Assembly (NCBI RefSeq): GCF_002160515.1
Contig: NZ_NFKS01000003.1
Location: 1-64,000, forward strand
DNA length: 64,000 bases
Direction of reading: 5' to 3'
Source: Anaeromassilibacillus sp. An172
GTDB lineage: Bacteria; Bacillota; Clostridia; Oscillospirales; Acutalibacteraceae
Within the stretch, counting starts at the first letter, position 1; each line of letters begins with the position of its first letter. Below, piece after piece: positions 46,801-55,259 of the stretch. The notes beneath the pieces were generated by a model, which saw only the letters and a list, made by a program, of their open reading frames with translations, made no database searches and was not told the origin of the DNA. Position numbers and translations under genes: made by a program.

Positions 46801-47123
46801 GTGCAGTGGAAGAAAGCGTAGTCGCCGATACTTTCTACGGATTCAGGCAATGCTATGCTTGTAATGCCGTAGTTCATAAAGAAGGCGAATTCGTCAATTC
46901 CGGTTATTTTATGGCCGTCGATTGTGTCAGGCACAATAACATCTTTTTCAGTTCCGGTGTAGCCGGTGATAACAGCATTATCGCCGTCAAGAGAATAGGT
47001 GAAGTTTGTGCCGGTTGTTTCTGCCTGTACCGATGTGGTTTCCGGCAATGCAATCGTAAATACCGAAACGAGCATTATAGCCGAAAGGAGTACAGACAAA
47101 GCTTTGTTTGTTTTCCTTTTCAT
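43878..47123 (-). CDS. Secreted LRR - CotH - discoidin-like - FIVAR - dockerin protein
   Basis: 1081 residues. Signal peptide 1-34; BspA-type leucine-rich repeats at about 45-210 (YGITSIALPESVESIGDYAF type units); CotH-like kinase domain at about 235-600 (NVLGAKLWGQI, GKYEGLYTLNVPKDDW, CGTDNWEKNMLMA, YDMDSTFGIYW). FIVAR-like helical units follow, with a discoidin/CBM32-like domain at about 705-880 and more FIVAR units to 1010. A C-terminal dockerin at about 1015-1075 has two calcium loops (DVNHSGKITVMD and DLDNNSKIQIDD). The dockerin suggests attachment to a cohesin-bearing scaffold. CotH domains of spore coats are protein kinases; the role in such surface proteins is unclear. SD AAGAGGT. Confidence 0.88.
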   Translation of the reverse strand: MKRKTNKALSVLLSAIMLVSVFTIALPETTSVQAETTGTNFTYSLDGDNAVITGYTGTEKDVIVPDTIDGHKITGIDEFAFFMNYGITSIALPESVESIGDYAFFHCTMLRDVTFQGNTLSFIGTSAFEGCQYISEITLPDSISEIGERAFLGCTSLKNVTTGKTVDKVGAYAFGYARNTSNWNYERVSMTVNGYSGTAAETYCSEYGVTFNSLGQGNAAPDDSGKLPEEELDIPVLNFTDFNNYTDSDNSTLDIRDVIFGNTKDYTANTTATYTDPETGLSFDVYANLKLQGNSSMSYPKKNFTVKFYEDEAFDRKYKVELQDGWGKENKYVLKANYMDHSHSRNVLGAKLWGQIVHSREDTYQQLLDAPNGGAIDGYPVKVYINGKYEGLYTLNVPKDDWQFAMGDGEKEALLAGESHDGSCNFTQPGRYDESDWTIEYPDPDEEDVTWVINSFNNVINFVSLSDDQQFKELFSNYLDYDSCIDYYVYMLFICGTDNWEKNMLMATYDGQQWFPSVYDMDSTFGIYWNGGHYNTIDWMLTHEYMGPDHGTNSLLWERVYNNFYDDIAARYAELRDTVLSEKNFVKTLNDYIGDISKEAFDRDLEIYGGIPSSSTSDPNQIINYTLERINYLDEQFGYEIEQPDDPLKENLKEAIDKANLIETDKYTATSVAYFQQELSYAEDIYNSAVSTSDEILAAKKGLDKAMSLLISADNENCLDLAKIPQSSLTAVAASYQNGEDGSKAIDGNTTTIWHSNYSGGNMPVISENGTDNYITITVNDESISNVAAISYLPRTDKNTNGVITQYKLMYSTEADGENFVDVPGGNGIWADNKDEKLCIFSIPVEAKRIRLYATATLGDTPNRFISASEINLFTTDTTALNSAVQTASKIEADGYTEESYSAMKAELEKAMEILSTPSAYQTDINNACITLNTAVANLEEAASGITKEELRTLLDSAEAIDASVYTKTSREALEKAIAEANSVYDNSSAAQDEINTAYQNLKSAVDGLRYYLGDVNHSGKITVMDATLTQIYITNSSAVEIDTALADLDNNSKIQIDDVSIIQMMAARIITSNDDGSVNL

Positions 47124-47163
47124 AAATTTTTACCTCTTTTCTGTATGGTATTTATTCGATATA

Positions 47164-47192
47164 AATATATCATCTTTATGATTTTTTCGCAA
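47164..47192 (-). promoter_or_regulatory. Promoter of the CotH-dockerin gene
   Basis: On the minus strand: -35 TTGCGA (47187-47192), a 17-base spacer and -10 TATATT (47164-47169), about 40 bases before the start codon. Confidence 0.6.
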
Positions 47193-47290
47193 TTATATTT
47201 TTAACTAATTTATCACATTTTCTTTTGACTATTATCCACAATTTGAATAACAATTACTGAAATAATTAACCAAAATGTACAAATTTACGC

Positions 47291-47331
47291 AAAAAAGAGG
47301 CACGATAGATATAATAAAAACTCTATCGTGC
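47291..47331 (-). terminator. Terminator of hisHF
   Basis: Perfect stem GCACGATAGA/TCTATCGTGC. Read on the minus strand it is followed by CTCTTTTTT. Confidence 0.85.
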
Positions 47332-47359
47332 TGTTAAAATTTATAGGGTATAAATTATT

Positions 47360-48118
47360 TTAAAGTCTTACCGGTATTCCTTTATTTGTAAGATATTCTT
47401 TTAATTGGGGAATAGGTATTTCGCCGAAGTGAAAAAGTGATGCCGCTAAAACCGCATCGGCTTTACCTATTGTAAAAGCGTCATAGAAATGTTCCAATGC
47501 TCCCGCTCCGCCGCTGGCGATAACAGGAATACCAACGCTTTCTGAAACGGCTCTGGTAAGCTCAATGTCGTAGCCTTTCTTCTGACCGTCCTCATCCATA
47601 CTTGTGAGCAGGATTTCTCCGGCTCCTCGCTTTTCACATTCCACAGCCCACTTTACGGCGTCAAGTCCCATTGGTGTTCTTCCTCCGTTTATGTAGACCT
47701 CCCAGCCGCCGTTTTCACGTCTTTTGGCGTCTATTGCCGCAACAACACACTGATTTCCGAATTTATAAGCGGCTTCGTTGATGATATCGGGATTTTTAAC
47801 AGCCGCAGAGTTTACGGAAACCTTGTCCGCTCCGGCTCTGAGAATAGCCTTGAAATCCTCTGTGGTTCTTATTCCGCCGCCTACAGTGAAAGGAATAAAA
47901 ATAGAATCGGCAACACGGGAAACTATATCAACCATTATATTTCTGGCATCTGATGAAGCGGTTATATCGAGAAGAACCAGCTCGTCTGCGCCTTGCTTAT
48001 CGTACTGAATTGCACTTTCTACAGGGTCGCCTGCGTCCACAAGATTTACAAAACTCATACCCTTTACGACACGTCCGTTTTTAACGTCAAGGCAGGGGAT
48101 TATTCTTTTTGCATACAT
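47360..48118 (-). CDS. hisF: Imidazole glycerol phosphate synthase, cyclase subunit
   Basis: 252 residues, a TIM barrel of normal length. It uses ammonia from HisH to make imidazole glycerol phosphate and AICAR in histidine synthesis. Catalytic Asp residues are in [14 protein letters not shown] and AAIDAKR; the phosphate-binding segments FTVGGGIRT and IASGGAG are intact. It follows hisH by 28 bases with AGGAGTT before the ATG. Other his genes are not in the window. Confidence 0.96.
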   Translation of the reverse strand: MYAKRIIPCLDVKNGRVVKGMSFVNLVDAGDPVESAIQYDKQGADELVLLDITASSDARNIMVDIVSRVADSIFIPFTVGGGIRTTEDFKAILRAGADKVSVNSAAVKNPDIINEAAYKFGNQCVVAAIDAKRRENGGWEVYINGGRTPMGLDAVKWAVECEKRGAGEILLTSMDEDGQKKGYDIELTRAVSESVGIPVIASGGAGALEHFYDAFTIGKADAVLAASLFHFGEIPIPQLKEYLTNKGIPVRL

Positions 48119-48146
48119 ATTAAAACTCCTATCTATTTATATTCCG

Positions 48147-48758
48147 TCACAGCGTCATGTCTGCAAAGTTTCTGAGAATTTTAAGGCCTACATCGCCGCT
48201 TTTCTCAGGGTGAAACTGGGTTGCGTGAATATTTTTGTATTGTACCGCAGCGTGGATTTCAGTGGAATAGAATGTATCAGCGCTGACGATGTCCTTGTCC
48301 TCGGCGGTGAGATAGTAGGAATGTACGAAATACACATAGGGATTTCCTTCTATTCCTTTAAAAAGACCGTCGTTCTTTCTTATATTAAGGCTGTTCCAGC
48401 CCATGTGAGGAACCTTAATTCCCTCCTGCTTTGGAATTTTGGTTATTGTTCCCTTTAAAAGACCAAGTCCGGATGCATTTGGACTTTCCTCGCTTTCGGG
48501 GAAGAGAAGCTGGAGTCCCAGGCATATTCCCATAAAGGGTTTTCCGGAATTTGCATAGTTTTTGATAACTTCGGTAAGATTTGATTTCTCGATGTTGTCC
48601 ATGCAATCGCCGAAAGAACCTACACCGGGGAGAATAGCGCCGCTTGCGCTGTTTATAATTTCCGGACTGTTTGTTAAAACGCAGTCGCAGCCTATGTGTC
48701 TTAAAGCTTTCATAACGCTCTGAATATTGCCTGCGCCGTAATCTATTACCGCTATCAT
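48147..48758 (-). CDS. hisH: Imidazole glycerol phosphate synthase, glutamine amidotransferase subunit
   Basis: 203 residues. It releases ammonia from glutamine for HisF. The class I amidotransferase triad is visible: Cys in GICLGLQLLF, and His and Glu in ATQFHPEKSG. The frame begins at TTG 48770, but that codon lies in the ribosome binding site (GGAGG); the ATG at 48758, after GGAGGTCACT, is the start and gives the family N-terminus MIAVIDYGAGN. Confidence 0.96.
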   Translation of the reverse strand: MIAVIDYGAGNIQSVMKALRHIGCDCVLTNSPEIINSASGAILPGVGSFGDCMDNIEKSNLTEVIKNYANSGKPFMGICLGLQLLFPESEESPNASGLGLLKGTITKIPKQEGIKVPHMGWNSLNIRKNDGLFKGIEGNPYVYFVHSYYLTAEDKDIVSADTFYSTEIHAAVQYKNIHATQFHPEKSGDVGLKILRNFADMTL

Positions 48759-48795
48759 AGTGACCTCCAAGGTTTACGTATTTGAATTGTTTAAT

Positions 48796-48824
48796 ATATT
48801 AGCATATTAAAGCGAAAAAAGCAA
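48796..48824 (-). promoter_or_regulatory. Probable promoter of hisHF
   Basis: On the minus strand: -35 TTGCTT (48819-48824), a 17-base spacer and -10 TAATAT (48796-48801), about 40 bases before hisH. A moderate match. Confidence 0.45.
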
Positions 48825-48951
48825 TAGAATTTGTGTATATTCTTAAAAAACTGTAAAATTTATCTGCAAACTTAAAATTTATCAAGAAATAAAAGAGAAT
48901 TTTAAAGAAATAAATCACAAAAGGTCAAGAAATATTTACTATAAAATTTTG

Positions 48952-48980
48952 TTGAAAAAAAGTTGAGATTATGGTAAAAT
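48952..48980 (+). promoter_or_regulatory. Promoter of the RpiR-type regulator gene
   Basis: -35 TTGAAA (48952-48957), a 17-base spacer and -10 TAAAAT (48975-48980). Confidence 0.65.
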
Positions 48981-49083
48981 ACTTCTATGTATAGTTTAAA
49001 GATATGATGATAAGTATACGGTTTTTACTTTGTCCGTTGATAACAACCGATATTTAATCAAAAAAAGAGGTTTGTAAACAATT

Positions 49084-49995
49084 ATGGATAAACATTTGTT
49101 GTCGAGAATAAAATCAAAATATCAGCACCTTTCAAAGGGTCAAAAGCTTATTGCTGATTTTATCGGAGAGCATTATGACGAAGCAGCTTTTATGACCGCT
49201 TCTAAGCTTGGTGAAACCGTCGGGGTAAGTGAAAGCACAGTTGTGCGCTTTGCCTGCGAGCTGGGTTACGGCGGATATCCGAAGCTTCAGAAAGCCATGC
49301 AGGAGATGATAAGGGATAAGCTTACATCTGTACAGAGAATAGACGTTACCTGCGAAAGAATAGGCGGAGGAGATGTTCTTGACAGCGTATTGAATCAGGA
49401 TATTGAAAAAATCCGAAGAACCATTGAAGAAACCTCAAGAGAGGATTTCAACAATGCGGTCAAGGCAATAGTAAACGCCGAAAATATTTATATCTATGCG
49501 GTTCGCTCAACTTCACCTTTGGCAAACTTTTTGGGATATTATTTCGAGCTGATTTTCGGAAATGTAAGGGTAATCAGCACATCAAGCAAATCTGCCGCTT
49601 ATGAACAGCTTTTCAGAATTACAGAAAAGGATGTTATGATAGGAATAAGCTTTCCACGCTACAGTACTATGGCGGTGGATGTAATGCATTTTGCCAGAGA
49701 GAGGGGAGCAGACGTTATCGCCCTTACTGACAGCATGATTTCACCTTTGGTTTCTCAGGCTGACCATCTTCTTATTGCAAGAAGCGACATGGCGTCTGTG
49801 GTTGATTCTTTGGTAGCGCCTTTAAGCGTGATAAACGCCCTTATAGTTGCCACTGTTATAGCGAAGAAAGAGGATGTTAAGAAAACCTTTATGGCTTTGG
49901 AGCAGGTTTGGAACGAGCAGGGAATTTACGCCAACAGTGAAACGGTAAAAAAGGATAATACATCTGAAAACGGAGAGAAACAGGATGCAAGGTGA
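49084..49995 (+). CDS. MurR/RpiR family transcriptional regulator
   Basis: 303 residues. An N-terminal helix-turn-helix (TASKLGETVGVSESTVVRFACELGYGGYPKLQK) is joined to a C-terminal SIS sugar-phosphate-binding domain (about 110-270, NIYIYAVRSTSPLANFLGYY, ISFPRYSTMAVDVM). Such regulators sense phosphosugars; the ligand here is unknown. It overlaps the next gene (a flavoprotein) by 11 bases, so the regulator is not next to an obvious sugar pathway. Confidence 0.9.
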   Translation: MDKHLLSRIKSKYQHLSKGQKLIADFIGEHYDEAAFMTASKLGETVGVSESTVVRFACELGYGGYPKLQKAMQEMIRDKLTSVQRIDVTCERIGGGDVLDSVLNQDIEKIRRTIEETSREDFNNAVKAIVNAENIYIYAVRSTSPLANFLGYYFELIFGNVRVISTSSKSAAYEQLFRITEKDVMIGISFPRYSTMAVDVMHFARERGADVIALTDSMISPLVSQADHLLIARSDMASVVDSLVAPLSVINALIVATVIAKKEDVKKTFMALEQVWNEQGIYANSETVKKDNTSENGEKQDAR

Positions 49996-51220
49996 AAAAA
50001 TCGCAGTAATAGGAGCAGGCGCCGCAGGCATGATGGCGGCTTACAGGGCGGCGTCCTTGGGCGGAGATGTCACTGTATTTGAAAAAAATAACATGTTCGG
50101 TAAGAAAATAAGAATTACCGGAAAGGGCAGGTGCAATATTACAAACGCCTGCGACAACGATGAATTTATAAGAAATATCCCCACCAACGGAAGATTTATG
50201 TACAGCTCTTTAAACGGCTTTACACCTTGGGATACAATAGATTTTTTTGAAAGTCACGGACTTAAAACAAAGATTGAAAGAGGAAACAGAGTTTTTCCCG
50301 TTTCCGATAAGGCAGCTGACGTTGCTGTGACCCTTCATAAGGCGTCAGCAGAGGCAGGAGCGGTTTTCTCAGGACATAAAGTAGCCGATGTTTTGGCTGA
50401 AAACGGAGAAATAAAAGGCTTGGTTTTGGAAAACGGTGAAAAAAGAAGCTTTCAAAAGGTGATAATAGCCACCGGAGGAAAGAGTTATCCTCTTACCGGC
50501 TCCACAGGCGACGGCTATGCTTTTGCGCAAAAGCTGGGACATACAATAATCCCTTTGAAGCCATCCCTTGTTCCAATTGAAAGTCCGGATAAATTCTGCC
50601 GTGATATGCAGGGACTTTCCCTTAAAAACACAGGCATGACCGTTGTAAACGCAGACAGCGGAAAAGAGGTTTACAGGGATTTCGGCGAAATGCTTTTCAC
50701 TCATTTCGGAATAAGCGGCCCCATGGTTTTAAGCGCAGGAGCAAATATTAAAAATCCTGATAAAACAAAATATGTGATTTATCTCGATTTAAAGCCCGCT
50801 TTAAGCGAAGAAAAGCTTGACCAGAGAATACTCAGAGATTTTGAGAAAAATATAAATAAAGCGGTTTCCAATTCATTGGGAGAACTGCTTCCCAGAAAGA
50901 TGATACCTGTAGTTTTAAACCGCTGGGGTATTTCTTTCGATACAAAATGCAACAGCGTCACAAGGGAGCAGAGAACATTGCTCGTTAAGCTTTTGAAAAG
51001 CTTTTCAATAAATGTAAAAGGATTTAGACCTATAGAAGAAGCCATAGTAACCTCCGGAGGCGTCTGCACAAAGGAGATAAACCCGTCAACTATGGAAAGC
51101 AGAATTGTAAAAGGTCTTTATTTTGCCGGTGAGGTTATAGACGTTGACGGATATACCGGCGGATTTAATCTCCAGATTGCCTTTTCCACAGGATGGGCGG
51201 CAGGAGAAAGCTGTCTGTAA
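49985..51220 (+). CDS. BaiN/HI0933-family FAD-dependent oxidoreductase
   Basis: 411 residues. An N-terminal FAD-binding Rossmann motif, IGAGAAGMMAAYRAASLG, is followed by KIRITGKGRCNITNA, a family hallmark, then IIATGGKSYPLTGSTGDG and the C-terminal FAGEVIDVDGYTGGFNLQIAFSTGWAAG. Members include YhiN/HI0933-like enzymes and the bile-acid-associated BaiN; most have no known substrate. The start ATG lies within the end of the RpiR gene, after GGAGAGAAACAGG. Confidence 0.9.
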   Translation: MQGEKIAVIGAGAAGMMAAYRAASLGGDVTVFEKNNMFGKKIRITGKGRCNITNACDNDEFIRNIPTNGRFMYSSLNGFTPWDTIDFFESHGLKTKIERGNRVFPVSDKAADVAVTLHKASAEAGAVFSGHKVADVLAENGEIKGLVLENGEKRSFQKVIIATGGKSYPLTGSTGDGYAFAQKLGHTIIPLKPSLVPIESPDKFCRDMQGLSLKNTGMTVVNADSGKEVYRDFGEMLFTHFGISGPMVLSAGANIKNPDKTKYVIYLDLKPALSEEKLDQRILRDFEKNINKAVSNSLGELLPRKMIPVVLNRWGISFDTKCNSVTREQRTLLVKLLKSFSINVKGFRPIEEAIVTSGGVCTKEINPSTMESRIVKGLYFAGEVIDVDGYTGGFNLQIAFSTGWAAGESCL

Positions 51221-51304
51221 TTTATTTAAGTTTATAAGTTAAATTTAGCATATATATTTGTAATTATGGAATCTACATTTTGAAAATATGAAAGGGATGA
51301 TAGT

Positions 51305-51976
51305 ATGTGCATAGCTGTGGCAATTGACGGTCCGGCAGGGGCAGGAAAGTCCTCCGTTGCAAAGGCTGTAGGAAAACAGCTGGGACTGCTTTATGTGGAT
51401 ACAGGTGCTTTGTACAGAACAGTGGGGCTTGCAGCCCTTAGAAAGGGCGTTGACCCTTCTTCAAAAGCGGAGGTTGAAGCTCTGCTGAAAGAAATTTCCG
51501 TGGAAATGGATTTTTCGGAAACAAGCGGTCAGGCTGTGCTTTTGAACGGAGAGGATGTAACAGGTCTTATCAGAACACCGGAGGTAAGCATGACTGCCTC
51601 TGATATTTCCGCTCTTCCTATTGTGAGAGAATATCTTTTGGGTTTGCAGAGAAACATCGCAAAAACAAAGAATGTAATCATGGACGGAAGAGATATCGGA
51701 ACAGTGGTTTTGCCTGATGCGCAGGTTAAAATTTTTCTCACTGCTTCTCCTGAATCGAGAGCAGAGAGAAGATACAAAGAGCTTGTGGAAAAAGGCGAGA
51801 AAACAACAGTTAAAGATGTTTTAAGAGATGTAATCAAACGTGATTATAACGATACCAACCGAAAAGCTGCTCCTTTGCGGCCGGCGGAAGACAGTGTCCT
51901 TGTGGATACAACCAATCTTGACTTTGATGGTTCCGTTGAGGCGGTTGCAAAAATAATAAGGGAGAGAATTTCGTAA
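51305..51976 (+). CDS. cmk: Cytidylate kinase
   Basis: 223 residues. It phosphorylates CMP and dCMP. The P-loop is IDGPAGAGKSSVAK; the CMP-binding insert and the GRDIGTVVLPDA and RAERRYKEL motifs are present. ATG 51305 follows AAGGGATGATAGT. Its stop overlaps plsC by one base (TAATG), and plsC overlaps ispH-rpsA: a cmk-plsC-ispH/rpsA order common in Clostridia. Confidence 0.96.
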   Translation: MCIAVAIDGPAGAGKSSVAKAVGKQLGLLYVDTGALYRTVGLAALRKGVDPSSKAEVEALLKEISVEMDFSETSGQAVLLNGEDVTGLIRTPEVSMTASDISALPIVREYLLGLQRNIAKTKNVIMDGRDIGTVVLPDAQVKIFLTASPESRAERRYKELVEKGEKTTVKDVLRDVIKRDYNDTNRKAAPLRPAEDSVLVDTTNLDFDGSVEAVAKIIRERIS

Positions 51977-52596
51977 TGCCAAAGGCAAAGCCGCTTTATA
52001 TATTCGGACGAATAGTATTGACTCCGATTTTTAAAGTAATTTATAGAACAAAATATCATAATAAAAACAACATACCTGCCGAGGGTAAATATATACTTGC
52101 CTGCAACCATATAACCTATTCCGACCCTGTGGTTTTAGGTCTTGGACAGAAAAGACAGCTGTACTTTATGGCAAAGGCTGAGCTTTTTAAGAATAAGGCT
52201 TTCGGTGCCCTTATAAAAGCCTTGGGAGCTTTTCCGGTTTACAGAGGCGAGGGCGATAAAGATGCAATAAACCACGGAGAAGAGCTTTTGAAAAACGGAA
52301 ACGTAATGGCTATTTTTATCGAGGGAACACGTTCCAGAACAGGCGAGCTTTTAAGACCCAGAAGCGGAGCGGCAATGATAGCATATGCCACGCAAACTCC
52401 GGTAATCCCTGCATGTATCACCATTAAGGGCGGCGGAAGAAAACGCTTCGGCAAGAGAATTGTCAGATTCGGCGAGCCTATGACTGTGGAGGAGCTTGGA
52501 CTTCTTACAGGTTCTTCAAAGGAGTTCAGGGACGCTTCCAGAAAAATAATGGAAAAAATAACCGAAATGAGAGAGCATGACTTATGGCAACAATAA
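51976..52596 (+). CDS. plsC: 1-acyl-sn-glycerol-3-phosphate acyltransferase
   Basis: 206 residues. It adds the second acyl chain in phosphatidic acid synthesis at the membrane. The catalytic HX4D-type motif is NHITYSDP, and the substrate-binding segment is FIEGTRSRTGELLRPRSGAAMIA. It overlaps cmk by one base and the next gene by 13 bases. Confidence 0.93.
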   Translation: MPKAKPLYIFGRIVLTPIFKVIYRTKYHNKNNIPAEGKYILACNHITYSDPVVLGLGQKRQLYFMAKAELFKNKAFGALIKALGAFPVYRGEGDKDAINHGEELLKNGNVMAIFIEGTRSRTGELLRPRSGAAMIAYATQTPVIPACITIKGGGRKRFGKRIVRFGEPMTVEELGLLTGSSKEFRDASRKIMEKITEMREHDLWQQ

Positions 52597-54569
52597 AGCT
52601 TGCAAAGACTGCCGGTTTTTGCTACGGCGTAAACCGAGCTGTTGATATGATTTACGGTCTTTTGGATGAAAAGAAAAAAGCCGTAACCTTAGGTCCTATA
52701 ATACACAATATGGAGATGGTCAGAGAGCTTAAAGAAAAGGGTATCAGACCTTTAGACTCAATAGAGGAAGCCGACCTCTCCGAAATAATTGTGATAAGGT
52801 CCCACGGTGTGCCAAAGCAGGTAATAGATGATATTAACCAAAAGGGAAATCCCTTGCTTGACGCAACCTGTCCTTTTGTGGCAAAGATACACAGAATTGT
52901 CAGAAAGGCGGGACTTGAAAATAAATTTGTCCTTATTGCCGGAGACTCGGGACATCCTGAAGTCCAGGGCATAATGGGACACTGTACCGGCGAATGTATG
53001 ACCTTTAAGAACCGTGAGGAATTAAGTGAAATAATGGGAAAAATTCCTCAGGAGAAACAAAATTCCCTGATTTTGGTGGCTCAAACAACTTTTGATACAC
53101 AAGAATGGAAAAAATGTTTAAAAATTCTCAAAAAGGTATATACAAATGCCGAAATTTTTGATACAATATGTAATGCTACGTCGGAACGTCAAAAAGAGGC
53201 AGATGAATTATCGAGTAAATCCGATTATATGGTCGTAATCGGAGACAGACACAGTTCAAATACAAAAAAGCTGTTTGACATATGTTTGCGCAACTGTGAA
53301 AAAACAGTTCTTATAGAGACAGCGGCTGAATTGAACCGAGATATGTTCTCAAAGGCGGAACACATCGGCGTTACAGCGGGTGCATCGACACCAGACAGGA
53401 TAATAAAGGAGGTACTGGATATAATGAGCGACATTATTAACAAATCCGGTGAAACAATGGAAACTGAAGAAAATTTTGAGGCGATGCTTGAGGAGTCCCT
53501 CAAAAACTTAAATACAAATGAGAGGGTAATGGGTACTGTTATTCGCATAACTCCCAGCGAGGTTTATGTGGATGTAGGCAGAAAACAGGCAGGTTACATT
53601 CCTGTTGACGAGCTTTCTAACGACCCAACAAAGAAGCCAGAAGACGTTGTAAAGGTTGGCGACGAAGTAGAGCTTCTTATCATGAAGACAAACGACCAGG
53701 AAGGCACAATCATGCTTTCAAAGCGCAGAGTAGACGCACAGAAGGGCTGGGAAGAGCTTGAAGGCCTTGTTGAGTCTAAGGAAGTTTTGAAGGGTGTTGT
53801 ATCTGAGGTTGTAAACGGCGGCGTTATCGTTGTATACAACGGTGTTAGAATTTTCATCCCTGCATCACAGGCAACTGCAAGCAGAGACGAGAGCCTTGAC
53901 GACCTTCTCAAGAAGGAAGTTGAGTTCAGACTCATCGAGGTTTCCCAGAAGGGCAGAAGAAGAAGAGCAGTAGGTTCTATCCGTTCCGTTCTCAGAGATA
54001 AGAGAGCAGAGCAGAAAGAAGCATTCTGGAAAGAAGCAGAGGTTGGTAAGACATACACAGGCGTTGTTAAGTCCCTTACAAACTACGGCGCATTTGTTGA
54101 CCTTGGCGGCGTATTCGGAATGATTCACATTTCTGAGCTTTCTTGGAACCGCATTAAGCATCCAAGCGAGGTTGTAAACGTAGGCGACACAGTTGAAGTT
54201 TACATCAAGGACATCAACACAGAGACAAACAAGATTTCTCTCGGCTTTAAAAAGGCAGAGGACAATCCTTGGGAAATCCTCAAGAACAATTATCCTGTTG
54301 GAACAGTTGTTGACGCTAAGATTGTCGGCATGACATCTTTCGGCGCTTTTGCTAATATCATTGATGGAATTGACGGTCTTATCCATATTTCTCAGATCGC
54401 TAATAAGAGAATTGAGAAGCCACAGGATGAGCTTAAAATCGGCGAAGTTGTAAAGGCTAAAATCACAGCTATCGACTTCGACAAGAAGAGAGTAAGCTTG
54501 TCAATCAAAGAATTGCTTCCGGATGCCCCTGTAATTTCAGAGGAGGAAGCACCTGCTGACGCAGAGTAA
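52584..54569 (+). CDS. ispH-rpsA: Fusion of IspH (HMBPP reductase) and ribosomal protein S1
   Basis: 661 residues. Residues 1-285 are IspH, the last enzyme of the MEP isoprenoid pathway. The three iron-sulfur Cys regions are AGFCYGVNRAVD, DATCPFVAKIHR and CNATSERQKE; SHGVPKQ is also present. Residues 310-645 hold four S1 RNA-binding domains (starting NERVMGTVIRI, LKGVVSEV, YTGVVKSLTNYGAFVDLGG, VVDAKIVGMTSFGAFANI). The fusion is known in Clostridia. The S1 half uses markedly more optimal codons than the IspH half, as expected for a ribosomal protein. Confidence 0.95.
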   Translation: MATIKLAKTAGFCYGVNRAVDMIYGLLDEKKKAVTLGPIIHNMEMVRELKEKGIRPLDSIEEADLSEIIVIRSHGVPKQVIDDINQKGNPLLDATCPFVAKIHRIVRKAGLENKFVLIAGDSGHPEVQGIMGHCTGECMTFKNREELSEIMGKIPQEKQNSLILVAQTTFDTQEWKKCLKILKKVYTNAEIFDTICNATSERQKEADELSSKSDYMVVIGDRHSSNTKKLFDICLRNCEKTVLIETAAELNRDMFSKAEHIGVTAGASTPDRIIKEVLDIMSDIINKSGETMETEENFEAMLEESLKNLNTNERVMGTVIRITPSEVYVDVGRKQAGYIPVDELSNDPTKKPEDVVKVGDEVELLIMKTNDQEGTIMLSKRRVDAQKGWEELEGLVESKEVLKGVVSEVVNGGVIVVYNGVRIFIPASQATASRDESLDDLLKKEVEFRLIEVSQKGRRRRAVGSIRSVLRDKRAEQKEAFWKEAEVGKTYTGVVKSLTNYGAFVDLGGVFGMIHISELSWNRIKHPSEVVNVGDTVEVYIKDINTETNKISLGFKKAEDNPWEILKNNYPVGTVVDAKIVGMTSFGAFANIIDGIDGLIHISQIANKRIEKPQDELKIGEVVKAKITAIDFDKKRVSLSIKELLPDAPVISEEEAPADAE

Positions 54570-54582
54570 TTCTGAAACTTAC

Positions 54583-54614
54583 GGCGGACATCCTGTTGGG
54601 TGTCCGCTTTTTGT
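54583..54614 (+). terminator. Terminator after ispH-rpsA
   Basis: Stem GCGGACA/TGTCCGC with a ten-base loop, followed by TTTTTG. Confidence 0.85.
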
Positions 54615-54665
54615 CTTATAATAAATATCAGCTTTTTTCAAAGAAAAGAATAAGGGGTGAGCGTT

Positions 54666-55244
54666 GTGGAAAATATAAATTATGAAAAAATTACACAGGA
54701 CGCTTTGAAATTGTTTTCAGAGCTTGTGGAGAAATCAAACCTTAAAAAAGGCGATTTGCTTGTGCTTGGCTGTTCTACCAGCGAGATTGTAGGCGGACAT
54801 ATAGGACATGATTCCAGCTTTGAAGCGGCTAAGGCATTGTATAAAGGTTTTTATCCCATGCTTAAAGAAAAGGGAATATATTTAGCCGCACAATGCTGCG
54901 AGCATTTAAACCGTGCTTTGGTTGTGGAAAAAGAGTATGCCTTGAGTCATAATCTCGAGGAGGTTTCCGTTGTGCCTCAGCCAAAAGCGGGAGGAAGTAG
55001 CGCAACCGTTGCCTATTCTGTTTTTGAAAATCCCTGTATGGTTGAGCATGTAAAAGCTCAGGCGGGAATTGATATAGGCGGAACTTTGATAGGTATGCAC
55101 CTGAAAGAAACCGCAGTGCCTTTAAGACTTTCCGAAAATAAACTTGGAAACGCAATGATAATATGCGCCTACACAAGACCGAAATATGTGGGCGGAACCC
55201 GTGCGGTTTACGAATTTGACGAAAAATACAGAGTTAAACTGTGA
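54666..55244 (+). CDS. UPF0340 (YwlG/TIGR01440) family protein
   Basis: About 192 residues. The conserved segments LVLGCSTSEIVGGHIGH, AAQCCEHLNRALVVE and VPQPKAGGSSATVAYS identify the UPF0340 family, whose function is unknown. GTG 54666 is better spaced from AAGGGGTGA than the earlier GTG at 54657. It is followed by an HD hydrolase gene 15 bases later. Confidence 0.88.
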   Translation: MENINYEKITQDALKLFSELVEKSNLKKGDLLVLGCSTSEIVGGHIGHDSSFEAAKALYKGFYPMLKEKGIYLAAQCCEHLNRALVVEKEYALSHNLEEVSVVPQPKAGGSSATVAYSVFENPCMVEHVKAQAGIDIGGTLIGMHLKETAVPLRLSENKLGNAMIICAYTRPKYVGGTRAVYEFDEKYRVKL

Positions 55245-55259
55245 TTTCCGGAGGTACAC

